Assembly (NCBI GenBank): GCA_030549495.1
Contig: JAUIRK010000361.1
Location: 62,001 to 126,000, forward strand
DNA length: 64,000 nt
Source: Nectonema munidae
Taxonomy: Eukaryota > Nematomorpha > Nectonematoida > Nectonematidae
Direction of reading: 5' to 3'
Shown: positions 48,230 to 59,565 of the stretch, one piece after another
How the letters are laid out: the number at the start of each line of letters is the position of its first letter
Numbering within the stretch: position 1 is the stretch's first letter
Program-made: the position numbers and the translations under genes
Notes under the pieces: generated by a model
Seen by the model: only the letters and a program-made list of their open reading frames with translations
Database searches by the model: none
What the model was told of the DNA's origin: nothing

Positions 48230-48620
48230 TCGATTTATTGCAATGAAGCAGGCTTAAAACTTTAATAGATTCAGAAATAATTTTTTCCAATTCACGATGT
48301 CTAAATTCATATCCCGGTAATTCCGAAATTTTTCCTGTTCTAAAAGGAACGGTATTTTTCAATATGGTTTTGTTTCACTTCTTTGTTTAATAATTGCCCA
48401 TGTGTTTTCTCTATAATTACAATTTTAACATTCGCACCGTATAGTCCAATGTTGTATCCTATAGAAAACATATGTTCATTGCAATAAATTTATATCAAAA
48501 ATTCAAGGATTGCTCCCAATTGTTAAAAACATGGAATATGTATATTTTTTAAATTCAGTTAAATAAAATTTGAATTAGTTTTGCCAATTTGAAATTGAAA
48601 AGGTATAGAGTTGTAATGAA
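48230..48620 (-). mobile_element. One-ended copy of the Tc1-like element (3' part)
   Basis: It shares with 59900-60260 a run of blocks, including AATTGCCCATGTGTTTTCTC and CTAAAAGGAA. Both encode on the minus strand a SELPxYEFRxRxLEKII stretch. It ends near TTGAAATTGAAAAGGTATA like the right arm of the copy at 59.6-60.4 kb. The left arm is missing. Confidence 0.6.
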
Positions 48621-49733
48621 GTGTTTTGACTGAGAAGTAGATAAACCTAGAATATGAAATTGGAGATTTAGGTCTGTAAAAGAGTTGAATGGTGGTGATT
48701 TTAGTTTATCGACTAATTAAGGTAGTAGTCATCTTTACTGAGATTAATTTTTAGGGTTTTCTTTTTTCTGCAAGCATATTCTTCATGCTAGTTTTTCTAG
48801 TTGTGAGTGCACACAATGACACTGATTATACGAGTGAAGGAATCTTATGTATTTTATATTAATACGTATAACAACTGTGTCTTCATTTTTGTTCTTCCTT
48901 AAGAAAGAGCGTCTATTTTGGTAATGCAGGCTTTGTGTTGTTCAGTATTTATATTTTCCCTGCAAGAAAGGAGTGTTAGGAGATAGGAAGCTTTTAAATT
49001 TTATCGAATCATCAACCTACTCAATCGAATCCTGCTAAAAGGCTTAATCTCTTTGCGCTATCAATCACTTAAGAGTTTGGTACAGTGATGAAAGACAATT
49101 CAAAAGATGATTCCCTTTTTTTAAATACAAAATGTTGCTGCAACGGATGCTAAAATTTACATTCAAATATTACTACGAAAAAAATCTACTTTTGGGATGT
49201 TCAAAAATGAATTTTGTTGAAATTAACTTGACCAGTTTTGAAATTATGTGAGAAGAATGTTTTATATTTCTGTATAAATTAACTAATAATAATCCACAAA
49301 TTAAATTTCTTTTATTATAAAAAGTAAGTTTTGATTTTTTAATTTAACGATTGAAACAAAATGTATTCTGTTTAAAAACTTTTTTAAATACTTTTTAAGT
49401 AGCAGTTCAATTTTTATGATTTGATCATTTTTTATATAATGAAATAAATCGTTCCTTATCTTCATTTACATTACACAAGCTAAATTCTCCTATCTATGGT
49501 AGTAGGGAGTTTGCTTTAAAAAGTTATAATGTACAAATTAATCTCTATAAAAATTTAGCCGACTAGACCAAATAATAAAGGCATTTTTCCTAACTTGTTT
49601 ATCCAATTGCATTAATGTACTCTTTCAGTTACAGTAGTCAATAGGAATAAACCATTTAAGCTTTAAATTATAGCGAATACTTTCTTATATAGTTATGCAC
49701 TATAAAAATATTTACCCTGCTGAAAAATTTATG
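48621..49733 (+). other. CRAMP1 intron 10 spacer
   Basis: No gene or bounded repeat recognised in this AT-rich stretch. Confidence 0.55.
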
Positions 49734-49741
49734 GGCTCTTG

Positions 49742-50175
49742 CAGTAACGTAGCCAGAAATTTATATTTGGAGGAGCCACCTACTGGCTTTGTCTAAAATT
49801 AAAGCATCAAATGCTGCTTATATAACAACTCTTCTCTTTCTGTTTATAAGCCTTTCTTTGTTAAGGTTTTAGACTTTATCATTGCTAATATTTCTTATCT
49901 TCATTTCTCATAGCAAAGAGAATTTTTTTATTGTAAATCTGCTTTCTTATTACAGGTAGAAGGTTCATCTTAACAAAGTTATACTTTGATCGTTACCGTC
50001 AATGATATCAATAATTTTTCTATATTTTGGTTTTATTTGCTTTATATTGTTAGTATAAGCCCATAGTTAAAAATTAATTCATTTTAATTTGTAATTTTAA
50101 ATTTTTTGATGGTGGGGCCCATAACTTGGATGGAGGGGCCCGGGCCCAAGTGCCCCATAGCTGGCTACGTGGCTG
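49742..50175. mobile_element. hAT-type MITE, 434 bp, exact 8-bp TSD
   Basis: It begins CAGTAACGTAGCCAG and ends CTGGCTACGTGGCTG, an inverted repeat with two mismatches. The flanks 49734-49741 and 50176-50183 are both GGCTCTTG. A second, solitary end (GGGCTACGTTACTG) at 50194-50207 closes a related copy, so insertion was into or beside a sister element. It shares the GTAGCCA core with the MITE at 10561. Confidence 0.88.
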
Positions 50176-50454
50176 GGCTCTTGTCCAAATTACGGGCTAC
50201 GTTACTGCCTCTGATCAACTAAAGATCAAAGCCGAATTGAATATTTATAACACGAAATTAATAATAAAAAAAGGATTATAAATATTACTTGGCCTTATAA
50301 ACAAGAAAAGTAATATGAATAGTCTACTCAGAAGCTAAAAAGTCTTTTCAATAATATAGATAAAGATATAGAATTGAGAAAATTCAAAATTATTGGGGTT
50401 TAGCGAAAGGCTTTTCACCACCTTTAAATTGCATTGAGATTTAAAGAGTTCTTT

Positions 50455-50660
50455 GAGCGCCGGTGACATGGTGGTTAGACCTCACAGGTTTCATTCCAAA
50501 GGTCCGGGTCGATTCCCGATGTACCAAAAAAAGAATTTCTTCTTGTTTAATCTCATGCCATCTGGTTGACGTCAAGAAATGCACCACAGTCCAAATGAAA
50601 AGACTCCCGCAAATTTTTGTGTGTAAGGCACGTTTTACCCTATGGTTCGGGAACAAACAC
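50455..50660 (+). repeat. SINE-B, second tRNA-derived family
   Basis: The head CGCCGGTGACATGGTGGTTA with GACCTCACAGG forms an A box, and GGGTCGATTCCCGA is an almost perfect B box. The tail is unrelated to SINE-A. The first seven bases cannot pair with the sequence after the B box as an acceptor stem, so this is a SINE rather than a tRNA gene. Only one copy was seen. It lies in CRAMP1 intron 10. Confidence 0.65.
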
Positions 50661-50955
50661 GGTTAAATGAAGTTTTTTAAGATCCTTTAAATTATGAGCA
50701 TTATAATTAGATGTTATAAATATATTGTTAGTTTAGAGTGGAAACTTACTCGTAATCGTCTCATCACGACTTCCAGTATATTTGTTGTGTGCGCATGCGA
50801 CAAGAGGTTTTTGGCCCTAAAGTACTCATTCTTCGCACGCTTGCATTTCATGAGTAAATGTGTATTCGCCTTTCCTTAATGCAATATAAAAATTATTTTC
50901 AGTGGGGTAAAATTTCAATATATCATTTTCTTATGAGCGTATTTTATTTAAACAG

Positions 50956-51055
50956 CTGGAACCAATCACTTCCAAATAAGAAATAGAAGTGAACTAGCAC
51001 AGAATCAGAAGATTTCAAGCACCAGACCCAGCAACTCACGTGTACGAAAAAGCCA
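50956..51055 (+). CDS. CRAMP1: CRAMP1 exon 11
   Basis: Residues 635-666, GTNHFQIRNRSELAQNQKIS followed by STRPSNSRVRKS. It is basic and Ser-rich and corresponds to the KPRKLRNRHLRKP region of the family. Acceptor TTTAAACAG, donor GTAAGT, phase 2. The following intron is 58 nt. Confidence 0.82.
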
Positions 51056-51113
51056 GTAAGTTCTCTGCATTTCTCTCTCACTCGTGACTTCCTTTTAAGG
51101 TTGCGTCTGCCAG

Positions 51114-51307
51114 CACGCGGCAATCCTCTTCCACGACTCTAATGAAATCCTTCGTTCAAGCTCCACCAACGACTCTCTTTGATCTTTCGCTGCCTTCTCT
51201 CGCAGATGCGGGTGACTTCTTGTCCTCATTCGGCGACATCAGCACTTCTGCAGAGGAACGAATCATTGATTTGGCTTTTGGTGAAAACAGTCAAAGTATT
51301 TTTACAG
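51114..51307 (+). CDS. CRAMP1: CRAMP1 exon 12
   Basis: Residues 668-731. PPTTLFDLSLPSLADAGDFL, then SSFGDIS and EERIIDLAFG, matches the family pattern DVSALLDISLPG...SDSIIEIAIS. GC content is clearly above the surroundings. Donor GTCTCA, phase 1. Confidence 0.85.
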
Positions 51308-51426
51308 GTCTCAGATTCTATATTTTATTTTTCATTTCTTCAACTCTCTTACAAAGTGATTGGTTTCGAAAAAAAAGAATTATCATTTAAAAACTTGTTT
51401 GCCACCGCTAGCGGATTCCAAGTTAA

Positions 51427-51670
51427 AGTGGCATAGCCAGGAATTTGAGCCAACGGGATTAACATCATTTTATCCAAGTGTGGCCATATAATAATATCGA
51501 TTATATTATCAGTATATACGCACGTCTGAATCATGATTCTGTGCTGATACCACATGAGAGAAAACCAGTCTGCTTTTGATGAAATAAATGCAACTTGAAA
51601 CAATGGGGAGAGGGCACAAGCGAGAACTTAAGACGGCCTTGTCCCGTGTCTTATAGCTAATTATGCTACT
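51427..51670. mobile_element. Diverged hAT-type MITE (GTAGCCA family)
   Basis: AAGTGGCATAGCCAGGAATT at the left and TAGCTAATTATGCTACTC at the right look like decayed versions of the CAGTGGCGTAGCCA ends seen at 10561. No exact target duplication is visible. Confidence 0.4.
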
Positions 51671-52162
51671 CTCTGTAAGTTAAATAATGGTTTTGTAAAA
51701 AATTATTGATGAGTTTCTCATCCTTAATACTTTTCCACACGACAGAAGAGAATTAGAACAATCAAAGTAAAGTGATATTATATATATAAATAAATATCCG
51801 CGTTTCTCTCTCCTTAATCTCTGTAAGTATTTAATGTTTTTAAATATCTTAACGGAATTTTGTTATATATTCCAATCTCATTTTTTTTAGCTCCCCTTCC
51901 CTTTGTATAGGCAGTTTTTGGGTGTATTATTGAATTTATATGATATCTCAGTATAAGAGTACTATGCTATAACTGATCTTATACTTCAGTAAGTATGATT
52001 AAAATATACCTCGTGATTAGGGTGCGCAATGCTTGGGTTTATAAGTAATCTTGCGTTGAAGGTTACTTGCTAATAGCTCGAGGGACATAACTAGGCTAGT
52101 TAAATTACTTATATGTTAATTAATCCAGTTATTTGATCCTATTTGACAAATGGTCAGTTGTT

Positions 52163-52458
52163 CAGAGGTTCCCAACGTTTTGGCCGTTATCACCAATTTT
52201 TTAACAGAAAAAATTCCCATCACACACACACGCGTATTAATCATCTATTCATTCATTTTAATGTGAGTTTGAGTTTTCTTATATTGATTGTGTTATAAGT
52301 TTTTATACGTTGAGCGTTTAACTAAGAACGCCTTTTACTGTGATTTCTTGCATCCTCACATAAAAAACGCGAATTTTTTCTCGCCCCTAAAGCCTTTTCA
52401 TGGTTGACCATTGAGCGGTTTCAAGTAATTGCAACCTGCCAATTCAGTTGGTGTTAGG
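52163..52458. mobile_element. Possible hAT-type MITE, 8-bp TSD
   Basis: The left end CAGAGGTTCCCAACG is hAT-like. CAGTTGTT occurs exactly at 52155-52162 and again at 52459-52466, as a target duplication would. The right end GTTGGTGTTAGG is only a weak inverse of the left, so the call is tentative. It lies 154 bp before CRAMP1 exon 13. Confidence 0.5.
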
Positions 52459-52612
52459 CAGTTGTTTTTTTAGACAAATAAAAGGTCTTTCGGGAAATTG
52501 AACTAGGGCGTATTCAGAGAATGCTACGTTTGTTTGAGTCATTTGTGCGCCTGCAATTTTATGAGGACGCTTTTTTTGACACGTGAATTCTCCAATTTAT
52601 CTTCATTTTTAG

Positions 52613-52716
52613 AAAATGCAAATTTAGGAGATAAGAAATTTGAAGATGAATCCTCTATCACAATGGCGTCTTCTTTTTTGAAATTCCCATCCTTTACTTC
52701 AATCGTGAATACAGAC
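52613..52716 (+). CDS. CRAMP1: CRAMP1 exon 13
   Basis: Residues 733-766 (NANLGDKKFEDESSITMASS, then FLKFPSFTSIVNTD). Acceptor TTCATTTTTAG. The donor GTAAGC after GAC is strong, which is why a 63-nt intron is called here although the frame stays open through it. Confidence 0.75.
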
Positions 52717-52779
52717 GTAAGCTATGTCTTATCGCTTTCACACGTGCCTACTTTAACAAATCTTATTTTGGCAATTAAG

Positions 52780-52965
52780 AGTGTTCAATCCATCACTTCC
52801 GTGTTGAATACCAAATCTCCACTTAAAGGAGCAAGTTCATCATCCATTCGCTTAGAACCCTTTTCAGATTTCAACACTTTAGATTATACCACCGAATTCA
52901 GGAATTTATTACGAGAAAGAGATGGTTCACAAGTAACTCGTATTAAAATATACCTAAAATGCTAA
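52780..52965 (+). CDS. CRAMP1: CRAMP1 exon 14 (C-terminus and stop)
   Basis: Residues 767-827, ending with the TAA at 52963-52965. SDFNTLDYTTEFRNLLRERD parallels the family's C-terminal NSIDYISRFNDLAQEL. If the 63-nt intron before it is retained, 21 residues are added and the protein has 848 aa. Confidence 0.8.
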   Translation, partial: SVQSITSVLNTKSPLKGASSSSIRLEPFSDFNTLDYTTEFRNLLRERDGSQVTRIKIYLKC

Positions 52966-55900
52966 ATCCTTAAGTTCAAGTGAACTCTCTATATGCAATG
53001 AGACATGTTACTATTACTAGGCCCATCGATAAGGGGCTAATATACACTCTCTTATAGTCCATGCCCTATTAAAATCAGTCCCCTCCCCTCCCTACTTAGA
53101 GTCTGAAAGAGGGGGGCTGACTATTACACTAATTCGTCATAGTTCAGGCAATGAAGAAGAATAGTATTTAGCGTATCTAACTAGTCAAACAAAGGGTTGG
53201 AAGTGGAAATTTAAGATTATACTAAGTATGCATTTTGCATACCACATTTACTTTTTGAATTTTTATTCCTTTCGGATAAAATTTGTCCATTTTTATTTAG
53301 CTATTTAAGATATATGCTCAAAATATATTCGCCCAACCGCTTTACAATAAGCAAAAAATTAATTTTATTTACGAATGAATGCACTTCTAGGTAGTTTTGC
53401 GAGATCATGCGATTTTACGCAAATTTCTATCATTTCTGCTCAACTAAATTTTTAATTTTGCGATTACCTTTAAAGTTGATAATATTTTGATATATATTTT
53501 TTAATCCCAAATTTATTTGATTGATAAATTTTTTATTTGTATAACCACATTCAAATTTTTTATATTTCTCTGATTAGATGGTTTATTTAGTTTTTTCACG
53601 TGAAACACTATTTTACACGAATACAATTTTTACTAATTTACTTTTGTAGTCTCCGACAAACTTGCTTCGAGACAATCCCTTTCCGGTATTTAAAATTAAT
53701 ATTTTGCACCATTTTAACTCCTCTCTTCCTACTTTCGACAATCAGCACATCTGTCTTCAGGCTCAAAATCCACCTTTTTAAATAAATTGATTTGGAGAGC
53801 TTTTCATTTTTATCTTTGCAAAAATCAAAGACTTCTTATTACAAAAATACTATAATTATGATAAAATGTCTTTTAGAAAAAAAAGGTAAACCATTTATTC
53901 ATCTGGCTGCTCTTTTTGAAATGATTCTCATGTTTATTTTCGCTTTTAGGAAAAAGTGTACAAAGATTCGCCACTGTCAACTAAAAACTAAATACACTCA
54001 AAGCTTTTATCTATTTTAATACTAATTTTATCATCATTGTTTTTATCACATAGTATATATTTTTAATAAAAGTGTGCTGTTTCATATTTCCAATCATTTT
54101 CAGTGGATAGCAACTATGCTTTAATTATTAATCGGAACTGTCTTTTTACGCGCTCAAAATTCTGGCGATACACACATTTTATGAAAAGTAATTTCTTCAA
54201 TTTCACATTTTTGACAATGAGAAGAAAAAATCAATATGTTACAAACAATGAATATTATGATGAATTATGATTGTGCAAAAGTGTATATTTATGCTACAAG
54301 AATAATTTTTTGAATAAATATAGCAGCGTACTGTAGAGAAAGGAAATGGACCATTTTCAAGATTAGCATCGAACCGATGGCTTAAATGGACCATAAAAAA
54401 TTTAAGTTGGCTATAGAAAAACTCGAGTGACCCACACGTCAAATAATGTGGCCAAGTTTAAGCATTAAGCGAGTGTCTACAAACTTAAAAAAAAACAAAA
54501 GCATCCTTTAAATTCAACGATTAGACACTCATTATGATTATACTTGATTTAGCATTATCAAAACATGTAAATTTCAAGTGTCTGGTGATCGATATATTCA
54601 AGTATTTTATAAAAGGCATAGTAATTATGGAAAAGTGACAAGAAAATATATACTATATAAAAAAGAAGTAAAATAGGTTGGGTGTGACTGATCTAGATTC
54701 CCGATCTCAAAATATTGAAATCCTAATAAAATTAGTAGAGATATGAAAATATAATTAAAAATATTGAAAACAAAACTAAAAGTTTTTTATTTCCATCCCT
54801 TTACAAAAATACAAGAATTTTTATTCAGTTGTGTTCTCATTTTTGTTGTCAAATGAAACATAAGCACAATGATTTTTACACCGTTGTCTCCCAAAGATAC
54901 TACTATATCAAATCATACATCGAGCTAATTTTATTTAAAAAAAGTATCAAATTAAATTAATAGGAAATTGTAGGCTATGACAGTAATATGTAATTGTAAA
55001 TAAAAATATTTGAAGTTGTTGCACGTCTTCTTCCTTTAAGGTTTCGGAAGATAGTGACTAAAAAGAATGAGGGTTTGCCTCCCATGTCCAACCATCTGAG
55101 GTTTGGGAAGATATCTACATAAACAGATGACGTGCTAATTGAATTCAAAATAAATTAGGCCTGGTGTGGAATGTGAAATAATTCTTATTTAATAAATAGT
55201 GAAATGAGGGATTATTATTTACAAGAAGAAGGTTCATAATAACCATTCTACGAAAATTAGAAGAATAACTATGGTAAAATGAACATGAAAAGATTATATG
55301 GAAAAATCAATTTGATATATTTTATATGTGAATAAGCACAATAGTAAGTTGAAAGATCATTTCTTTCAATACAAGAATAGGAATCTGACAAAAATCCCCC
55401 TCAGTATTTTTTGGTCGAATTCAAGCTCTAAAAAGTATCTGAGCCTCATTCCTTGTGCTATTCTTTAGAACATTCTGATTCCAAGCCTCATTCCTTGTGC
55501 TCTTTAGAACATTCTGATTCCAATTTTCAAAAACGTATAAAATTTTTTATAAGAAAGTTTATTCACTTATATTATAACAAATTTTCGGATATAGAGAAGT
55601 AAACTTTAAGTTATTAAAAGTTTAATGGATATAACAGATATTTTCTAATCTTCAACCTATAGATTAATGTTTCCCCTTTAGACGATTTTGAAGGAGAATT
55701 GAAGTTTGTGCCATGTGAAGCCACTTGATTCATCAGGATCAACAACTATTATTCCAAAATGCAAATTTTTAACCTTCTGTATGGGCATGATGTATTTTTT
55801 GTTCTTTTTGAAAGGAATAAAGCGGGGTGTATTTCAGATATATTAATATTTGTATGTATAATATTTTTAGTTATCATTTAAATCTGAAAAGTTAAAAAAT

Positions 55901-56251
55901 AAGAAAATTACAAAAAAAGTAGTTGTATTATGATATTTTTGATATCTACAGTAAAAATTTTTCTAAATGCTATGCTTTTTTTAGTAGTCGACAAAACTCT
56001 TTTTTTTCGAAGAATTTTATTAAAAGCAGTGTTTTTTTAAAACTTTATTAAGACATAAAAAATATAAAATAACAAAATGCAGAAAACATTTATTTGTTTT
56101 TTTTAAATAGAAGTACGATATTTTTCTTTTTGGTTAAATTTAAAAAAAAAAAGAAAAAATAATAAAAGCAATAATTTAATAAAAATTAGAATGCTGATGA
56201 TGATTGCACTTGATAAGAGTATTGATAAGATTGAGGCTGCATTCGAAGAGA
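52966..56251. other. Convergent intergenic region between CRAMP1 and the RRM gene
   Basis: Holds the 3' ends of two tail-to-tail genes. No additional gene recognised; open frames here are short and AT-biased. At 55440-55530 a block beginning GCCTCATTCCTTGTGCT is duplicated in tandem (about 40 bp, one copy 4 bp longer). Canonical AATAAA signals could not be tied to either gene with confidence. Confidence 0.55.
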
Positions 56252-56327
56252 CTATTTTTCGCCATTTTCTGATTCCAAGTTTTCAGATTGTTTAGAACGT
56301 TGTTTAGCTATTTGGACATCCAAAATT
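56252..56327 (-). CDS. RRM gene exon 4 (C-terminus)
   Basis: Codes for ILDVQIAKQRSKQSENLESE then NGEK and TAG. It forms the last beta strand of the RRM and an acidic tail. The acceptor TTCTTTATTCAG and phase fit exon 3 (AG|A gives Arg). Terminal coding exon. Confidence 0.82.
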
Positions 56328-57612
56328 CTGAATAAAGAAAACATTATTTACAGCCTAAAATAAGACATCATTCCACTAAGGATTTTAGCAGGACTAAAGT
56401 TAGAGAGTTTATTAGCTACACTTAGAATCAGTGCACATTAAACTTAGCTGAAATTAAGTTGTTTTTTTATCTTCACAAGTAGGTTTTAACTCTAAAATAA
56501 AATGTTGTTTTACCAAAACTAATTGAAAAAGATGAGTAAAGGATTAGTTTTGAAAATCTCTTAACCCTTTGAGGACTAATCGCCCCTCTCCTCTCTAATG
56601 TGATTTCAAGAGATTTGAAAAAGCCTTTTCTCAATTTTATATCATTTAAAAGAATTGTTTCGCTTGTGAGTAAACTTTTCATATTACGTTTCTTGTTTTC
56701 GGTTAAGTCTTAGAGACAAATTCATTTATATTAAATTTAAAAATTATAAAAAAAAAAAAGTTGCCCCCATCAATAATTTTGGCGATGTGCGCCTCAGTCA
56801 AATAAATGTCAATAAAACTTGATTGTCAAATAAATTGAAAATTAAAAGTATGGGCAGTTAGCCCCCTCTCCTCCATATTTGCCTCTTCTGATCCTTATAT
56901 TCTCTAATTTGTGAACACAGTATTCTTAATCTCGGCATATCATTCTTTTTCAAGTGTTATATTTGTCCGCACCGAGTTCCTGTTATATTGCATTGATATA
57001 CCATTTTAAATATCATGATTAAGATATTTGTATCGCACTAAAAACGAGTCAATTGAATTATTTAAAAAGAGAAGGGGAGTCGTTAGGAAAGTCAAACGCT
57101 ATTCCCGAGTTATTTAAATCATGTATAATTGTTTGATTGAACCCTTAATTTTATATTTAAAACAACATTGAGATATACAGAGTTCTTTTTCAATAAGAAA
57201 GAGGCATGCGATTGAGGGTTAGAGTTAGAACCTAGTTTCAGACTAACATTTCACTTGGCATTGTAGTTAAGAAATGCGAGAAGATTTGATATAGTGCGCA
57301 GTGTTTGATGTCGGTATGGGCTATCTTTAGAAAAATCGTGGGAGATAGATTTTGTACATTTAGAAGGTCCAGAGAAAAAGTGCTCTGCATTGATAGAAAT
57401 TGATACTCGTCTTATTTTCGGTACCTTGGAAGCAAGGATTATTATAATTAGGTAAGAATGCCTCATTTCTCTTTCATTTTGTAATATCTCCCCTTTTTTC
57501 ACGAACAAAGGGTGTAAGACACTTTAGCAAATGAAATATTTCGCACTCAGTCATAGAAAAACTAAAGATAGGCGAACAAAATGTCCAAATCAAGGATTTC
57601 GCATATTTCTAC

Positions 57613-57696
57613 CTTCTGTCCAAACATATTTTATTTTTCGGAAAAGTGAGTATTTTTTTGAGAGCTTCTGGACTTTTAAATGAGACAAATCCATAC
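57613..57696 (-). CDS. RRM gene exon 3 (RNP1)
   Basis: Codes for YGFVSFKSPEALKKILTFPK then NKICLDR. It contains the RNP1 aromatic residues (Tyr, Phe) that stack on RNA. The preceding intron is 56 nt (57697-57752), between donor GTAAAA and acceptor TTTTAG. The donor to exon 4 is GTAGAA; that intron is 1,285 nt. Confidence 0.88.
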
Positions 57697-57752
57697 CTAA
57701 AATTTGAAGTTGTATATAAATCTAAATATATTTAATGCATTGAACTTTTTAC

Positions 57753-57844
57753 CCTTTAGAAAGTCCATTATGATCTTTGATTATATAGATGTCAGAGATC
57801 TCGCCAAAGTTTTCAAAGAAAGATTTAAAGCTCTTCTCTGTTAT
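57753..57844 (-). CDS. RRM gene exon 2
   Basis: Codes for ITEKSFKSFFENFGEISDIY then IIKDHNGLSK: helix 1, strand 2 and the loop to RNP1. Enters in phase 0, leaves in phase 2 (GG|G). Typical RRM wording (F-x-x-F-G-x-I ... G-x-S-K-G). Confidence 0.9.
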
Positions 57845-59563
57845 CTATAAAGGAAACCATTAAAAATGAATAAATATAAAAAAAAATCTTTGGCATTTTC
57901 TATTAAAAAAATTTATATGCATAATACTCATACTTCTGGGTATTTCATTCAATCCATAATATCGATTATTCTCATTCCAAATCACAAGATACTAGCACTT
58001 AAGGCTAGAAAAGCTGTTTTTTTGTATATAAATGCTTTTAATGCGTGTAAAATTGCAACGTTTAAATAATAATAAATCTTATTTTTAATTCAAATATTAA
58101 GATAAAAAGAATTTGAATCAGAGAAATTAAAAAGTTTCGGTTCGCAATGGCCTGGCGTTCCGCTCGCTAATCTGTTCCATAACAACCAAGCAGTACGGCA
58201 CGCCAAACTCCAGCAGAAACCCCAGTTGTAACAAAATTAACTAAGCCTTAACTGACCCTTAAAATGTGAAAGTATTCAATTTTGGAGTAAAAACAATTTT
58301 TCACCACTTGAAGTTTAAAAATACTTTTCTTTTATTAACAATTGGTATCTTATTTTAAAAAAGTTCCTAAATTGATAAAAATTGACCTCTACTAACCCTT
58401 GAAATGTATAAGTATTATCTTACAAGTGCAAGAAAATACAATATTAAATTTAAAAAAATTTAAGAGATAATAAGAAATTTTATATTAACTTTAACTGACC
58501 CTTCAAATTTGATAGTAATTTTTGAATATAAACAATTTTTTACCACCTGAAGTCTAAAAACACTTTGCTCTTTTATTAAAGTTTGGTATCTTATTTTAAT
58601 AAAACTAATAAGGTTACTAAAGTGACGGAAGAATATATTGACCCCCACTCACTCTTAAAATGTAAAAGTATTATCATATTTTTAAAATAGTCTTTTTTTG
58701 TTAACTTAAAGTATAGGAAAACTTTTTTAAACTATTGATATTTGAAGGCGGGAAAAAAAGAATGTAAAATCACGAAGTTTATTTCGGATTTTTGTTTGAA
58801 ACAAAAAAGTGGAGTGACCGACCCTACAAATAAACCAATATAAAATAACAGAGTCATTTTTTTCTATGTAAATTGAATATCAAAAAACTTTCAAGTCGAA
58901 ATAATGAGCTTAGAACAGTATAAATGGAAAACGCTTGGGTAAGTATAGAGGTCATTTAATTTTAACTTGGAATGTAGCAATATAATTCATGTGTACTTAG
59001 AAAACCTTCCTATAACTAGTTTCATGTCAAAGGAAGATGGCGTTTTTTTCTAAAAACAAATCCAAACACGTATTCTTTACTGGTCCCCTTTTCAACCAAA
59101 TTTTGAATTGAAAGTATAAGGAGATAATTAGATTTTGTCCCATTCCATCAAAATTAAAATATGCCTATATCCATCTCTAATTGTAGATATTAAAGATATT
59201 ACATAATTTGAAAAAATAAATATACACTGGAATGGGGTTGCGAAAAAAGTCGTTATCTCTATGTGCGTGCGTGCGTGCGCACTATACAAATCTTCCAGTT
59301 GATAAAAATTTTGGTGATCATAACTTTGATATTTTTCTGAGATTTTATATATTTTGTATCTAGCATCCTATTAAAAGCTATGCAAATTTTCATTGAAAAA
59401 ATTCCATTCCAAGTTGGTTTTCTCGAGTTCATCAAAACTATATATTCAAGTATATAGGATGTCTGGCAAACGCGCTATACTTTCTATGTTTTAAATATAC
59501 TTTCTATACATTTTGTTGCTTCTTTTTGTTGTCTCTCGTGATCCTGCAAAATCACTGATTGAC
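57845..59563. other. RRM gene intron 1, distal part
   Basis: Contains a GC-richer block at 58135-58235 (GGCCTGGCGTTCCGCTCGCT and CAGTACGGCACGCC) that resembles no known RNA gene and may be a SINE scrap. At 58246-58720 a roughly 240-bp unit is repeated in tandem about twice (blocks TTAACTGACCCTT and ACAATTTTT(C/T)ACCAC). No coding exon was recognised. Confidence 0.5.
58246..58720 (+). repeat. Two-copy tandem repeat, unit about 240 bp
   Basis: Copy 1 starts at TTAACTGACCCTTAAAATGT (58246) and copy 2 at TTAACTGACCCTTCAAATTT (58491). Both carry AAACAATTTTT and ACCACTTGAAGT/ACCACCTGAAGT, then GGTATCTTATTTTAA blocks. A partial third occurs near 58645. The copies are diverged. Confidence 0.6.
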
Positions 59564-59565
59564 TA

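Larger units (their letters stand above)
12426..52965 (+). other. CRAMP1: Cramped/CRAMP1-like gene, whole gene span (14 exons, 827 aa)
   Basis: Joining 12426-12660, 31595-31707, 34872-35025, 35079-35268, 35327-35409, 35474-35646, 35711-35917, 35977-36414, 38306-38462, 44945-45094, 50956-51055, 51114-51307, 52613-52716 and 52780-52965 gives 2,484 nt, exactly 828 codons including the stop. Every border is GT/AG and every phase matches. Residues about 97-157 form a SANT domain. The 'GEIRKRL', 'VKGKSIRIKTP', 'SQNPRL' and 'LSLGELYLLLNRPGKIHLEY' segments match, in order, conserved blocks of Cramped family proteins as I remember them. These are nuclear Polycomb-linked chromatin proteins that also act at histone genes. 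Human CRAMP1 is longer (about 1,270 aa), mostly in its linkers. The exons keep an intact frame despite a 40-kb transposon-filled span, so the gene is probably functional. Assignment is by recalled family similarity, not by a search. Confidence 0.88.

Noticed and set aside
50455-50525. Functional tRNA gene
   Set aside because: A and B boxes are good, but no acceptor stem pairs and the sequence continues as a SINE body.
57251-57508. 85-codon minus-strand frame between RRM exons
   Set aside because: It has no RRM motif, and exon 3 (57613-57696) joins exon 4 (56252-56327) in phase without it.
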